This document shows positions 1 through 7,617 of a stretch of 46,007 nucleotides of DNA, in pieces (position 1 is the stretch's first letter; each line of letters begins with the position of its first letter). The stretch comes from an uncultured Nitrosopumilaceae archaeon (GTDB lineage Archaea; Thermoproteota; Nitrososphaeria; Nitrososphaerales; Nitrosopumilaceae): contig CALCPD010000069.1 in NCBI GenBank assembly GCA_937897875.1, forward strand, positions 1 through 46,007, written 5' to 3'. The translations under genes were made by a program, and so were the position numbers. The notes below the pieces were generated by a model. That model ran no database searches, was not told the origin of the DNA, and saw nothing but the letters and a program-made list of their open reading frames with translations.

Positions 1-1
1 A

Positions 2-154
2 TCAATAAATGAAAATGAATTAAAATTTTCATTAAGTGAAAAAAATATGCAAACTAACGAAATGGAATTAGATGAATCAATAATAGTGGTAGGAATAATT
101 ACAATAATTTCAATTGGAGCTGCAATATTTTATCTTAAAGGATATAAAAAATAA
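2..154 (+). CDS. C-terminal fragment of a membrane-anchored protein (5' end outside window)
   Basis: An open frame enters from the left edge and ends with TAA at 152-154, giving about 50 residues. The visible part is a polar stretch, then a hydrophobic helix starting SIIVVGIITIISIGAAIFYL, and a short basic end (KGYKK). This matches the C-terminal anchor of archaeal secreted or surface proteins, with most of the protein outside and a basic stop-transfer tail inside. The upstream domains are missing, so the function cannot be named. It ends directly against the stop of the convergent decarboxylase gene. Confidence 0.6.
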   Translation, partial: SINENELKFSLSEKNMQTNEMELDESIIVVGIITIISIGAAIFYLKGYKK

Positions 155-706
155 TCACACTAAAAGAACTGCAGCTGCAAAAACAGTAGTCCATTTTCCA
201 TCTTTGTCTCCCTTTGTAGATTGAGTTACATGATGGGTATTGTAAATTTGACCAGAAATTAGCCACTGTTGTCGTTTTTCATCCCAATCTTTATCAGCAT
301 CAAAAGGAATCCCCAAAGAAGAAGCCAACATTTGTGCAGCAATATCTTCAGCATAATCACCGGCCTGAGTTTCATTTTGACCAAAAGATTCGTATTCAGA
401 CAAGTAACCATATCGTTCGTTATCTTTAGGTTGTGCAATTCCAACAGAAGCAGCACAAACTCTATGAGGTTCTTTAGTTTGATTTTTAGAATATATTGTA
501 AACAAAATTTGTCCAGCTTTAATTTTTTTCAAACCTTCCTTACGACTAATCAGTTTAGCTTTAGGAGGAAAAATACTAGAAATCAATACTAGATTAGTTC
601 CTGCAATGCCTGCATCCCTTAAGGCATATTCAAAACTAGTCAATCTATCTTCGTGTACACCTTTACCTTTTGTAAGAAACAATTCTTTAGCTACTAAATC
701 TAACAT
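155..706 (-). CDS. pdaD: Pyruvoyl-dependent arginine decarboxylase
   Basis: Decarboxylates arginine to agmatine, the first step of archaeal polyamine synthesis. The 183-aa protein has the family hallmarks in order: LTKGKG near the N terminus, SFEYALRDAGI, the LISSIFPP segment, YGYLSEYESFG, YAEDIAAQMLA and a C-terminal GDKDGKWTTVFAAAV. In this family the proenzyme cleaves itself between two serines, here Ser43-Ser44, to make the beta chain and an alpha chain with an N-terminal pyruvoyl group. Length fits the family (about 160-190 aa). ATG start at 704-706. It faces the preceding surface-protein tail with no gap. The family assignment is firm; substrate specificity is inferred from the family. 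Confidence 0.93.
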   Translation of the reverse strand: MLDLVAKELFLTKGKGVHEDRLTSFEYALRDAGIAGTNLVLISSIFPPKAKLISRKEGLKKIKAGQILFTIYSKNQTKEPHRVCAASVGIAQPKDNERYGYLSEYESFGQNETQAGDYAEDIAAQMLASSLGIPFDADKDWDEKRQQWLISGQIYNTHHVTQSTKGDKDGKWTTVFAAAVLLV

Positions 707-761
707 TTCTGAATTCCAGTTAGAGAATTATTATTTATACTTTAATTTTACAAAATAAAAT

Positions 762-1013
762 CTATTTTTCAGACTTTGGTTTTTTCTTTTTCTTTCGTTT
801 ATCAGGATCGGCTTTAATTTGAGTTAAAAATATGAATGTGAAAAATGCACCCAACCCAATATTGATCAATCCCATGAAAGTAATCATAATTTTCATGTTA
901 GGAGGAGTAATAGCAGATAATCCAATAAGCGTACCAATTATACCAGTAACAAAAAACATCATCATGAGAACTTTGACTCTAGTTGGTTCGATGTATCTCA
1001 TATCAAATATCAA
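762..1013 (-). CDS. Small two-helix membrane protein with Lys-rich tail
   Basis: An 83-aa protein I do not recognise. Two hydrophobic helices are visible (about residues 15-34 and 42-64), followed by a very basic C-terminal tail (ADPDKRKKKKKPKSEK) that should lie in the cytoplasm. It is encoded alone between the decarboxylase and the tRNA, transcribed leftward. The basic tail could contact nucleic acid or lipid head groups, but nothing in the sequence decides this. Confidence 0.65.
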   Translation of the reverse strand: MIFDMRYIEPTRVKVLMMMFFVTGIIGTLIGLSAITPPNMKIMITFMGLINIGLGAFFTFIFLTQIKADPDKRKKKKKPKSEK

Positions 1014-1116
1014 AAAGCCAATGTTATAAATTGAAAGCTAAACAGATTATCGTAAAAAAATACAAAATTAGCCTCAGGTAACACTTTAAACCTTGAAAAA
1101 TTTTATTTTATTTCGT

Positions 1117-1190
1117 GCCAATGTAGCTCAGCCTGGTAGAGCAACTGATTTGTAATCAGTAGGTCATGGGTTCAGATCCCGTCATTGGCT
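1117..1190 (+). tRNA. tRNA-Thr, anticodon TGT
   Basis: A full cloverleaf can be drawn. The acceptor stem GCCAATG (1117-1123) pairs with CATTGGC (1183-1189), with discriminator T at 1190. A D arm with GCTC...GAGC follows. The anticodon stem ACTGA/TCAGT (1144-1148 / 1156-1160) encloses the loop TTTGTAA with anticodon TGT at 1151-1153, reading ACA. The T arm is ATGGGTTCAGATCCCGT. No intron is present and CCA is not encoded. A T-rich run (TTTTAATTTTT) follows at once and can serve as the archaeal oligo-T terminator. Confidence 0.97.
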
Positions 1191-1200
1191 TTTAATTTTT
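1191..1200 (+). terminator. Oligo-T run after tRNA-Thr
   Basis: A T-rich stretch begins directly after the tRNA discriminator base. Archaeal RNA polymerase terminates at such runs without needing a hairpin. Position and composition are the only evidence. Confidence 0.45.
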
Positions 1201-1264
1201 AAAAATACAATATTTATAAAAAATTCAATACGATTAAGTAGACAGTAACGAAAAAACACACATT

Positions 1265-2068
1265 ATGGTTGAAGGGGATTTTGAAAACGCACCTAAAATA
1301 AATGAAAAAATTGTAAAAAAATCAACAATCAATGTGCTGATAATAACAATTATTATCATAACAGGAGTTGCAGCATTTTTTGCAGGTTCATATGTATCAA
1401 ATTTTAATTCAGATACAATTTCACAAGAAGAATTAGAAAATGCAATAGCAAAATTAGAATTAAAAATTCTTGAAAAACAATTACCAACAAATCAACCAAC
1501 ATTACCATTAAAAATATCTTCAGGAAATAATCCAGTTATTGGAAATCCAGATGCACCAATTACAATTATAGAATTTTCAGATTTTCAATGTCCATTTTGT
1601 GCAAAGTTCCACATGCAAACACTTCCAACAATTATGGATGAATATATCAATAAAGGAACAGTGAAATTAGTATTCAGGGATTTTCCGATACAAAGCATAC
1701 ATCCTAATGCAGTACCAGCATCAATTGCAGCAGAGTGTGCAAATGAACAAGGTGAATTTGAACAAATGTATCACATGTTGTTTGAAAAACAAAAAGAGTG
1801 GAGTAATTTAGAAACATCTTATGCAATCACAGCATTTAATCAATATGCATCAGAATTACAATTAAATGAAGAAAAATTTGATTCTTGTATTAAAAATGTG
1901 AAATACATCGAAGAGGTCCAAAAAGATCTTAATGAAGGCAGAACGTACGGGGTTACAGGGACACCAGGATTTTTTATTGGGAATGAAAAAATAGGTTTTG
2001 TGGAATTAAAAGGTGCACAACCATTTGAGAGTTTTAAAAAAGTCATAAACTCCCAGTTAGAGAATTAG
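1265..2068 (+). CDS. Membrane-anchored DsbA-like thiol-disulfide oxidoreductase
   Basis: A 267-aa protein with a single N-terminal membrane helix (about residues 22-45), a short polar linker with coiled-coil character, and a DsbA-type thioredoxin domain. The domain shows IIEFSDFQCPFC with the redox pair Cys109-Pro-Phe-Cys112, a helical insert, and the cis-Pro loop GVTGTPGFFIG near the C terminus. Ammonia-oxidising archaea commonly carry several such proteins, which act outside the membrane to form or shuffle disulfides in secreted proteins; that location fits the anchor. Two further cysteines (in AAECANEQ and DSCIKN) lie in the helical insert. The exact substrate is unknown. Confidence 0.9.
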   Translation: MVEGDFENAPKINEKIVKKSTINVLIITIIIITGVAAFFAGSYVSNFNSDTISQEELENAIAKLELKILEKQLPTNQPTLPLKISSGNNPVIGNPDAPITIIEFSDFQCPFCAKFHMQTLPTIMDEYINKGTVKLVFRDFPIQSIHPNAVPASIAAECANEQGEFEQMYHMLFEKQKEWSNLETSYAITAFNQYASELQLNEEKFDSCIKNVKYIEEVQKDLNEGRTYGVTGTPGFFIGNEKIGFVELKGAQPFESFKKVINSQLEN

Positions 2069-2117
2069 AATAACAAGCGTTTATTAGACCTGAATCGATT
2101 TTCTGGGTTATCGGAAT

Positions 2118-2152
2118 AATGACGAATAGGCAATGAGCTTTATCGTCATTGC
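2118..2152 (+). promoter_or_regulatory. Competing hairpins in the DEAD-box helicase leader
   Basis: Two mutually exclusive stems share the same 3' strand. AATGACGA (2118-2125) pairs with TCGTCATT (2143-2150), 8 bp; GCAATGA (2130-2136) pairs with TCATTGC (2146-2152), 7 bp. A possible TATA box (TTTATTAG, about 2080-2087) would put transcription start near 2105-2110, so both stems would be inside the 5' leader, 18 nt before the ATG. Such a switch could make translation or transcript stability depend on temperature. The base pairing is seen; the regulatory role is inference. Confidence 0.45.
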
Positions 2153-2170
2153 TTAAGAGAAGAAAACAAA

Positions 2171-3529
2171 ATGACAAAATTTAAAGATCTAGGATTAAAA
2201 GATGAAGTACTAAGAGGAATTACTGATCAAGGATTTGAAGAAGCATTTGAGATACAAGAAGCAGTAATTCCAGTTTTATTATCAGGAAGAGATGTTGTAG
2301 GACAAGCTCATACAGGTTCAGGTAAAACAGCAGCATTTGCACTATCGATGTTAAACGACATTACACCAAAAAAAGGAATTCAAGGACTAATCATGGCACC
2401 AACAAGAGAACTAGCCATGCAAATTAGTACAGAGATTAAAAAAATGGGCAAGTATACGGGAATTAAAATTGCTACAGTGTATGGAGGACAAGGAATGGGA
2501 ATTCAATTAGATGCCCTACATAGAGGAGTTGAAATTATTGTAGCAACTCCAGGTAGACTCATTGATCATCTCAAAAGAGGATCAATAGAGTTAGGAGATG
2601 TAACACATATCGTATTAGATGAAGCAGATACAATGTTAGACATGGGATTTGTAGATGACATTCAATTTATTTTAGATTTATCACCAGAAGACAGAGTGAT
2701 GTCATTGTTTTCAGCAACAATGCCAACAGCAATTTTGAGACTTGGAGAAGATTATTTACACAATCCAAAACAATTCTTGTTAGATGCAGATGATCTTAGT
2801 GGAGAAGGAATAGACCAATCATTTTTAGTAATTAAAGATAGAGACAAATTCAAATATTTACTTGATTTCATTAAACCGTTAAAAGGTCAAAGCATAGTAT
2901 TTTGTTCAACAAAATACAGAACCAGAGATGTTGCAAAGTATCTTCATCAAGAAAAATACAATGCAGTTGCAATAGAAGGAGACATGTCACAAAGTAGAAG
3001 AGAGCAATCAATGGCAAAATTCAGAAACGGTAAAGCAGACATCCTAGTTGCAACAGACGTAGCATCAAGAGGAATAGACGTACCAAGAGTAGAACTAGTA
3101 GTTAATTATGATGTGCCAAATCAGGAAATGGCATATTTTCATAGAATAGGTAGAACAGCAAGAGCAGGAACTGAAGGTAGAGCAATTACATTTGTATCAT
3201 ATTCATCAGTAGGAGATTGGAATATAATTAAACGTCAAATCAAAGTACCATTAAGAGATCTTAATCAAGAAATGAATATTGAAATTTCAATTCCAGATCC
3301 ATTAAAACGACAATCATCATCAAGAAGATATGGCGGTGGTGGCGGATCAAGATCCAACTACTCCAGAGGAGGTAGAGGCGGTGGCGGAGGTTACGGCAGA
3401 GGCGGTGGCGGAGGTTACGGCAGAGGCGGTGGCGGAGGTTACGGCAGAAACACCAGAGATGACAGAGGAAGTAAAAGAAGAGACAGTGGCGATGGCAAAA
3501 ATAGCTATGGCGGACGCAGTAGATGGTAA
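2171..3529 (+). CDS. DEAD-box ATP-dependent RNA helicase with Gly/Arg-rich tail
   Basis: Unwinds RNA duplexes using ATP. The 452-aa protein shows the helicase motifs in order: Q motif region FEIQEAVIP, Walker A AHTGSGKT (motif I), PTRELAMQ (Ia), TPGR (Ib), DEAD (II), SAT (III), then in the second RecA domain VATDVASRGIDVP and HRIGRTARAG (VI). After residue about 385 comes a low-complexity tail rich in Gly, Arg and Tyr with RGG boxes, ending in a basic Ser/Arg stretch; such tails bind RNA and promote condensates. The tail DNA contains three perfect 24-bp repeats. Helicases of this kind in archaea help ribosome assembly and cold adaptation; the structured leader upstream fits that idea. Confidence 0.96.
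   Translation: MTKFKDLGLKDEVLRGITDQGFEEAFEIQEAVIPVLLSGRDVVGQAHTGSGKTAAFALSMLNDITPKKGIQGLIMAPTRELAMQISTEIKKMGKYTGIKIATVYGGQGMGIQLDALHRGVEIIVATPGRLIDHLKRGSIELGDVTHIVLDEADTMLDMGFVDDIQFILDLSPEDRVMSLFSATMPTAILRLGEDYLHNPKQFLLDADDLSGEGIDQSFLVIKDRDKFKYLLDFIKPLKGQSIVFCSTKYRTRDVAKYLHQEKYNAVAIEGDMSQSRREQSMAKFRNGKADILVATDVASRGIDVPRVELVVNYDVPNQEMAYFHRIGRTARAGTEGRAITFVSYSSVGDWNIIKRQIKVPLRDLNQEMNIEISIPDPLKRQSSSRRYGGGGGSRSNYSRGGRGGGGGYGRGGGGGYGRGGGGGYGRNTRDDRGSKRRDSGDGKNSYGGRSRW
3377..3448 (+). repeat. Three perfect 24-bp tandem repeats coding GGGGGYGR
   Basis: Three identical, in-frame 24-bp units lie at 3377-3400, 3401-3424 and 3425-3448 inside the RGG tail of the DEAD-box helicase gene. Each encodes GGGGGYGR. 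The stretch is far richer in G and C than the surrounding DNA. Perfect identity at silent positions implies recent expansion by slippage or unequal recombination, so copy number may vary between strains. Confidence 0.95.
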
Positions 3530-3580
3530 TAGTACAAAAATTTAAAGACAAGAAGTTAGTAGTTGATTTAAGGTAAAGTA

Positions 3581-3817
3581 ATGCATAAAGGATTCATTTT
3601 ATTAAATTGCGATTTAGGCGCTGAAGAATATATTGTTGATGAATTAAAACAAATGCCCATTATCAGTAATGCATACTTAACTTTTGGTGCATATGACGTA
3701 ATTGCTGAAATTGAAACAGAAAATCAAGAAGGATTTGAGAAAGTTGTAGCTACCATTAGAAAACTATCAAGAGTAGTCAGCACCATGACATTAAATGTAA
3801 TTGACACAGGTAAATAG
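3581..3817 (+). CDS. Stand-alone Lrp/AsnC-type effector-binding (RAM) domain
   Basis: A 78-aa protein made only of the ligand-binding alpha-beta domain found at the C terminus of Lrp/AsnC regulators: GFILLNCDLGAEEYIVDELK, then ISNAYLTFGAYDVIAEIE and a last strand with VVSTMTLNVI. The DNA-binding helix-turn-helix half is absent. Members of this truncated type are common in archaea and may sense amino acids or mix oligomers with full-length Lrp proteins. It follows the helicase by about 50 bp on the same strand and could share its transcript. Function beyond the fold is unknown. Confidence 0.88.
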   Translation: MHKGFILLNCDLGAEEYIVDELKQMPIISNAYLTFGAYDVIAEIETENQEGFEKVVATIRKLSRVVSTMTLNVIDTGK

Positions 3818-3824
3818 CTAAGAA

Positions 3825-4010
3825 TTATTTCCTATCCAATTTCTTTTGTAATTTAGTATTCTCTTTTTCCAAGGTTTTTACTTTTTTTACAACTTTTTTT
3901 AATTCAACATTCATTTTTTTCAAATCTTTTTCTACTTTTAGTAAATTATTTAATGAACGAGGTACTTTTTTCGGAGTAATTTCTTTCGAGGATTCAGTTT
4001 TTTCTATCAA
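3825..4010 (-). CDS. Small basic coiled-coil protein
   Basis: A 61-aa Lys/Glu-rich ORF. From residue about 22 on, leucines and valines recur with heptad spacing (LLKVEKDLKKMNVELKKV), giving one long amphipathic coiled coil; the N terminus is Ser/Lys rich. It converges on the effector-domain gene with 7 bp between stops. I recognise no family. It is probably real because it fills the gap, but composition alone is weak evidence. Confidence 0.5.
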   Translation of the reverse strand: MIEKTESSKEITPKKVPRSLNNLLKVEKDLKKMNVELKKVVKKVKTLEKENTKLQKKLDRK

Positions 4011-4064
4011 TTCTATAATTTCTTACATAGTTCTTTTTAGATCTTTCTACAATAAATCAGCAAA

Positions 4065-4187
4065 CTATGTCTCTTTTTCATTATCTTCATATCCTAATTC
4101 TTTTAGAACTTTATAGTAAGCGTCAGGATCAATTTCCTTTAACTGAACTATTACGTCAAAGAAGTTTTTTTCAACATCATCAGTCAT
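4065..4187 (-). CDS. 40-aa acidic small ORF
   Basis: ATG at 4185-4187 to TAG at 4065-4067 gives a 40-aa peptide beginning MTDDVEKNFFDVIVQLKEID and ending ELGYEDNEKET. The composition (helical, acidic, with a hydrophobic face) is protein-like and unlike random AT-rich translation. It lies upstream of the 61-aa coiled-coil gene on the same strand, so the two may share a transcript. Function unknown. Confidence 0.5.
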   Translation of the reverse strand: MTDDVEKNFFDVIVQLKEIDPDAYYKVLKELGYEDNEKET

Positions 4188-4317
4188 GATTTAGCAACAT
4201 ATTATCCACCTAAAATTATTACGATATTTTAGATAAGAAATTAAGAAGATTAGCACTAGCAAGAAAAAAAATTTTACATAAATATCAAAAGTGAACTTGA
4301 AGACGATAGAGTAAAAA

Positions 4318-4605
4318 ATGACAGACATAATTTGGGGTAACGGGCAAAGCATTATTTCAACAGAAAGTTTTCAACTAAATGTAACACATAGAAAAGATGG
4401 AAATTCTGAAAAATATCCAGATACAGTGAAAATCATTATTTCAGGAGTAGATTTACCAGGATTGTCAGATAACAAAACAGAGTGGACAGTGGAAAATCTT
4501 CAAAACCTCATTGTGAATGCATTTCTAAAATGTGAAATCGATTCAAAAACACAAGAAGGAGATTTAATTGCAAAAGTATCACATTCAGGAGCTGCAGGAT
4601 ACTAA
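4318..4605 (+). CDS. Conserved-looking 95-aa protein preceding a 2OG oxygenase
   Basis: A 95-aa soluble protein with no family I recognise. It begins MTDIIWGNGQSIISTESF, has alternating strand-like segments (SFQLNVTHRK, TVKIIISGVDLPG), one helix (VENLQNLIVNAFLKCEI) and ends SHSGAAGY. A TATA-like box (TTTACATAAA, about 4272) lies upstream. Its stop codon touches the TTG start of the 2OG-Fe(II) oxygenase with no gap, so the pair is almost certainly co-transcribed and translationally coupled. It could be a partner or substrate of that enzyme; this is inference from position only. Confidence 0.75.
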   Translation: MTDIIWGNGQSIISTESFQLNVTHRKDGNSEKYPDTVKIIISGVDLPGLSDNKTEWTVENLQNLIVNAFLKCEIDSKTQEGDLIAKVSHSGAAGY

Positions 4606-5376
4606 TTGTGGAAATCCATAATTGTTACAAAAAATCAAATTGAGAATAAAGACATTAAAAAAATAATTGATGGAGAAAATTCATCAATAATAATAAAGAA
4701 TTTTTTAAAAAAAGAGGATTGTAAAAAAATAATTAAAAAAATATCCAGTATGAATATAGAAAAGGATTCAAAAAAATTTAATCATATTGGTCCATTTTTA
4801 ATGAATTATACTACAAAAAAAGAAAAATATTTTGATAATGCAGAAAAAGCAAATGAAGTATTTAAAAAAATTTTTGTGAATGTAGAAAATCCAGTTAATA
4901 AAATTAAAACAACAATATCAAAATGCTTTCCAAATTATAAAATTGCAGAAACAAAAGAAAATCAAAGAAATTATGCATCATGCACAATTAGACGACACGA
5001 AAATGGCAAATCAATCCCACTGCACAAAGATAATGTAAGATATGAAGGAGTAGAGTATCAAGTATCAAAAATCAATAGTCAGATATCATGTATTTTACAT
5101 TTACAAGAAACAGAAAAAGGAGGAAATTTATCAATATACAATAAACGATGGGAAAAAAAATTAGAGAAGTATAGAGAAATAGAATTCGGGTATAATCCAA
5201 TTATTAAAGAAAATATACTAATGGATACAATTGAATCCAAATCAGGGGATCTGGTGATTATTAATCCAAATTATCTTCATGAAGTAAAAAAAATTCAAGG
5301 TAATTCAGACAGAATAACATTAGGTATGTTCTTTGGAATTGAGAATAAAACTAAAAAGATCTTCTCTTGGGCATAA
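4606..5376 (+). CDS. 2-oxoglutarate/Fe(II)-dependent oxygenase (prolyl-hydroxylase-like)
   Basis: A 256-aa enzyme of the 2OG-Fe(II) oxygenase superfamily. The iron triad is visible as HxD (His140, Asp142) in SIPLHKDN and His225 in PNYLHEVKK, and the 2-oxoglutarate-binding Arg is Arg236 in SDRITLGMFF. The double-stranded beta-helix strands between them include ISCILHLQETEKGGNLSIY. These enzymes hydroxylate protein residues or small molecules. It starts with TTG directly after the stop of the 95-aa gene; the next in-frame Met is too far in to serve. The first 60 residues are unusually Lys/Ile rich. Substrate unknown. Confidence 0.88.
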   Translation: MWKSIIVTKNQIENKDIKKIIDGENSSIIIKNFLKKEDCKKIIKKISSMNIEKDSKKFNHIGPFLMNYTTKKEKYFDNAEKANEVFKKIFVNVENPVNKIKTTISKCFPNYKIAETKENQRNYASCTIRRHENGKSIPLHKDNVRYEGVEYQVSKINSQISCILHLQETEKGGNLSIYNKRWEKKLEKYREIEFGYNPIIKENILMDTIESKSGDLVIINPNYLHEVKKIQGNSDRITLGMFFGIENKTKKIFSWA

Positions 5377-5454
5377 TTTTACACAAATTTTCAAGATCAA
5401 CAATAAAAGAGAATTAAATGATTAATTTAGGATTGATAAGGGAATAATTGTTAT

Positions 5455-5769
5455 ATGAGGAAATCAGGATTGTTTCAATTGCAGAAAATTGAATATGAAG
5501 GAACAGTATGGGTACTAAATTACAATAATCCAGAGCCACTATTAGATCACGCAATTCACATGTTAGAAAGACACGGAGTAAAACGTGAAGATATGGAAAT
5601 TACAGAAACACCAAAAGCAAAAGTAGGTTCAATTGTAGTGGAAATATGGCCTTACGAATTAGTTGTAGCAAGAGTGAGAACAACTAGAAACGATTCATTT
5701 ATCAGCGGTACTGAATTTAATATAGAATTAAAATTAGACGAAAATGGGAATTACATAGATTACCTTTGA
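5455..5769 (+). CDS. Uncharacterised 104-aa protein
   Basis: A soluble alpha/beta protein I do not recognise. It starts MRKSGLFQLQKIEYEGTVW and contains a helix (PLLDHAIHMLERHG) followed by several strands (SIVVEIWPYELVVARVRTT). There is no signal peptide, Cys cluster or membrane helix. Its TGA stop overlaps the TTG start of the next gene in TTGA, so the two are coupled. Confidence 0.7.
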   Translation: MRKSGLFQLQKIEYEGTVWVLNYNNPEPLLDHAIHMLERHGVKREDMEITETPKAKVGSIVVEIWPYELVVARVRTTRNDSFISGTEFNIELKLDENGNYIDYL

Positions 5770-6455
5770 AGAAGAAGAAAATTCAGAATATCATTATTCT
5801 TAGTATTGCAATCGTAATCATTGGAACAATTATTGTGTATAATTATTCAACAGATATAACAAAACAAAAAGGATTACAATTTGGAAATGAATTAAGTCAA
5901 ATTGAGAACAATGTTTCAGACATACAAGGAAAATTCTATTCTGAAAAAACAAAATGGGTAGAAGGAGATATTTCAAAAGAAGAGTTGTTAAAATTTTATA
6001 AAATTCACATAATTGAATTCAGAGAAGAAATTTCAGAATATGATAAACTAACACCGCCAGAATTATTTCAAAGTTCAGTTACATTATTAAAAATTTCAGC
6101 TGAAACTCAACTAGAAAGTGATTTACAATTTATCGAATGGATAAAAACAGGAGATGAAGCAGCAAAAATTAGATCAGATACTTTAATTCAAGAATCATAT
6201 GAATATCAAAATTTAGGATTAGTGGAATTTCAAACTGCAAAGGTAGGCATAAAACATTATGTCGGAGGTGAGAAATTTGAGGAACCACAAGGAGTGTCAC
6301 CACAAAAAGTAGTTCAAGTGTCAGAAAAAATGAAAGAGCAGTGTAATGATCAATTTAGAAATGAATCAGGGGAATTTGATTCCAATGAGATAGAAATCGA
6401 ATGGTTCAATTGTAACAATAAAGCAGAAGAATGGAAAATACAACACATGCCATAA
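5766..6455 (+). CDS. Secreted or membrane-anchored protein of unknown function
   Basis: A 229-aa protein with Lys residues and one N-terminal hydrophobic helix (IIILSIAIVIIGTIIVY), acting as anchor or signal. The outer part is acidic and largely helical (residues about 35-180), with a C-terminal pair of cysteines (EQCNDQF and WFNCNNK) that may form a disulfide. The start is TTG, 4 bp before the end of the preceding frame. I recognise no family. Confidence 0.72.
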   Translation: MKKKKIQNIIILSIAIVIIGTIIVYNYSTDITKQKGLQFGNELSQIENNVSDIQGKFYSEKTKWVEGDISKEELLKFYKIHIIEFREEISEYDKLTPPELFQSSVTLLKISAETQLESDLQFIEWIKTGDEAAKIRSDTLIQESYEYQNLGLVEFQTAKVGIKHYVGGEKFEEPQGVSPQKVVQVSEKMKEQCNDQFRNESGEFDSNEIEIEWFNCNNKAEEWKIQHMP

Positions 6456-6471
6456 ATAAAAAATAGGAAAA

Positions 6472-6933
6472 CTATAGTAATTCAGATTTTTGTAGTAAAC
6501 TCAGAACAGGAGAAATTTCTTCCAATAAATTAGATTTTTCAAGAATAGTAGGTTTTGAAAACATTACAGGAAAAGTCATAGTCAACATATCCTGATCAGT
6601 GTGAGAAATTCCAATAAAATGTGAAGTGTTATTTATTTCAGAAAGAAAAACATCCCATTTTTGTAAATGGCTAGATACACGAGTAACATTTTGCTTTACT
6701 TCAGAGATAGAGGCATTCAAATCAGTATCAAATAATTTGAATTTAACAAGAGGGATCATTATCATGCCACCCAAGACAGTGTCATGATTTTTAATTTTAG
6801 ACAAAATTACATCTTCAGGATTTTTTACTTTCGAAAGATCACCATAATTAGGATCAAAATAACCAGCAACTAATTTTTTAGAATCAAATATACGAAAATA
6901 CCCATCTTCAAATTCTAATTTCCACAATCCCAA
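6472..6933 (-). CDS. Uncharacterised 153-aa protein
   Basis: A soluble protein starting with TTG at 6931-6933 (MGLWKLEFEDGYFRIFDSKK). Features seen: a strand-rich N terminus, a Gly-Gly-Met segment (VLGGMIMIPLVKFKLF), a helix with heptad-like spacing (ASISEVKQNVTRVSSHLQKW) and a hydrophobic C terminus. No catalytic motif is evident. It converges with the secreted protein gene (16-bp gap). Confidence 0.6.
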   Translation of the reverse strand: MGLWKLEFEDGYFRIFDSKKLVAGYFDPNYGDLSKVKNPEDVILSKIKNHDTVLGGMIMIPLVKFKLFDTDLNASISEVKQNVTRVSSHLQKWDVFLSEINNTSHFIGISHTDQDMLTMTFPVMFSKPTILEKSNLLEEISPVLSLLQKSELL

Positions 6934-7021
6934 GAAAATTATTCAAGGACAACTAATTAGTAAACGTTTATTCAGTAAATTAATTTTCAAAACACCCTAT
7001 GGATAAATTAAACAGTATTTT

Positions 7022-7153
7022 TTAATTATCACTTTCAAGTAAATTTAATGCTTTTTGTAAGGATACTTCAAGATCATTAATTCTTTTTTTGAGTTCTATA
7101 TTTTCATCCCTTAAAGAATCTCTCTCCTTAGTGAGTATTTCATTAAGATCCAT
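7022..7153 (-). CDS. 43-aa coiled-coil microprotein
   Basis: ATG at 7151-7153 to TAA at 7022-7024 encodes 43 residues starting MDLNEILTKERDSLRDENIE. Leu/Ile positions follow a heptad pattern through the whole peptide (LRDENIELKKRINDLEVSL), a canonical leucine-zipper-like coiled coil with charged flanks. This regularity is hard to get by chance. It sits alone between two hypothetical genes on the same strand. Confidence 0.6.
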   Translation of the reverse strand: MDLNEILTKERDSLRDENIELKKRINDLEVSLQKALNLLESDN

Positions 7154-7217
7154 AACATAATTAACAATAATAGACTATTTTTACATTACAATTGAAAATA
7201 GGCGCAAAAAATAGACA

Positions 7218-7535
7218 TTACAAAGTATGCGAGTTTACTAATTTTTCATCCAATAATTTAACTTCAAAAATATCTTTTAAAAAATATTTTTGCTTCACAT
7301 GATTAGCACACAGTAAAACAGAAGATTTAGAATCTCCAACATTATACACAGTAAGATTAATGGGTTTATTATTACAACATATACGATTAACATCAAATCC
7401 AGTAACTTGCGTTGCCATTTCAAACCAAATTAATTTTTGAATTTTATTAAGATGTCGTATTGATTGTAGAGCTAAAGTCTGTTTTTTAATTTGTCTCAAC
7501 ATTTTTCTTATTTCTGGAGAAAGGTGTTCTAACAA
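7218..7535 (-). CDS. Uncharacterised 105-aa protein
   Basis: Starts with TTG at 7533-7535 (MLEHLSPEIRKMLRQIKKQ); a Met at residue 12 is an alternative. The N-terminal half is helical and basic; the C-terminal half is strand-like with Cys residues (RICCNNKPINLTVY, VLLCANHVKQ). The Cys/His content might bind metal, but spacing does not match a known zinc ribbon. Function unknown. Confidence 0.6.
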   Translation of the reverse strand: MLEHLSPEIRKMLRQIKKQTLALQSIRHLNKIQKLIWFEMATQVTGFDVNRICCNNKPINLTVYNVGDSKSSVLLCANHVKQKYFLKDIFEVKLLDEKLVNSHTL

Positions 7536-7617
7536 TATTCAGAATAAATTTATCATTTACATAAGTTTTCACATTTAAAAAAAGATAATTAAATAAGCTA
7601 GGAATCAAAGTAAGAAT

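Noticed and set aside
3261-3551. Frames in both directions through the Gly/Arg tail (Cys/Arg-rich and Ala/Glu/Val-rich repeats)
   Set aside because: Shadow translations of the 24-bp repeats in wrong frames.
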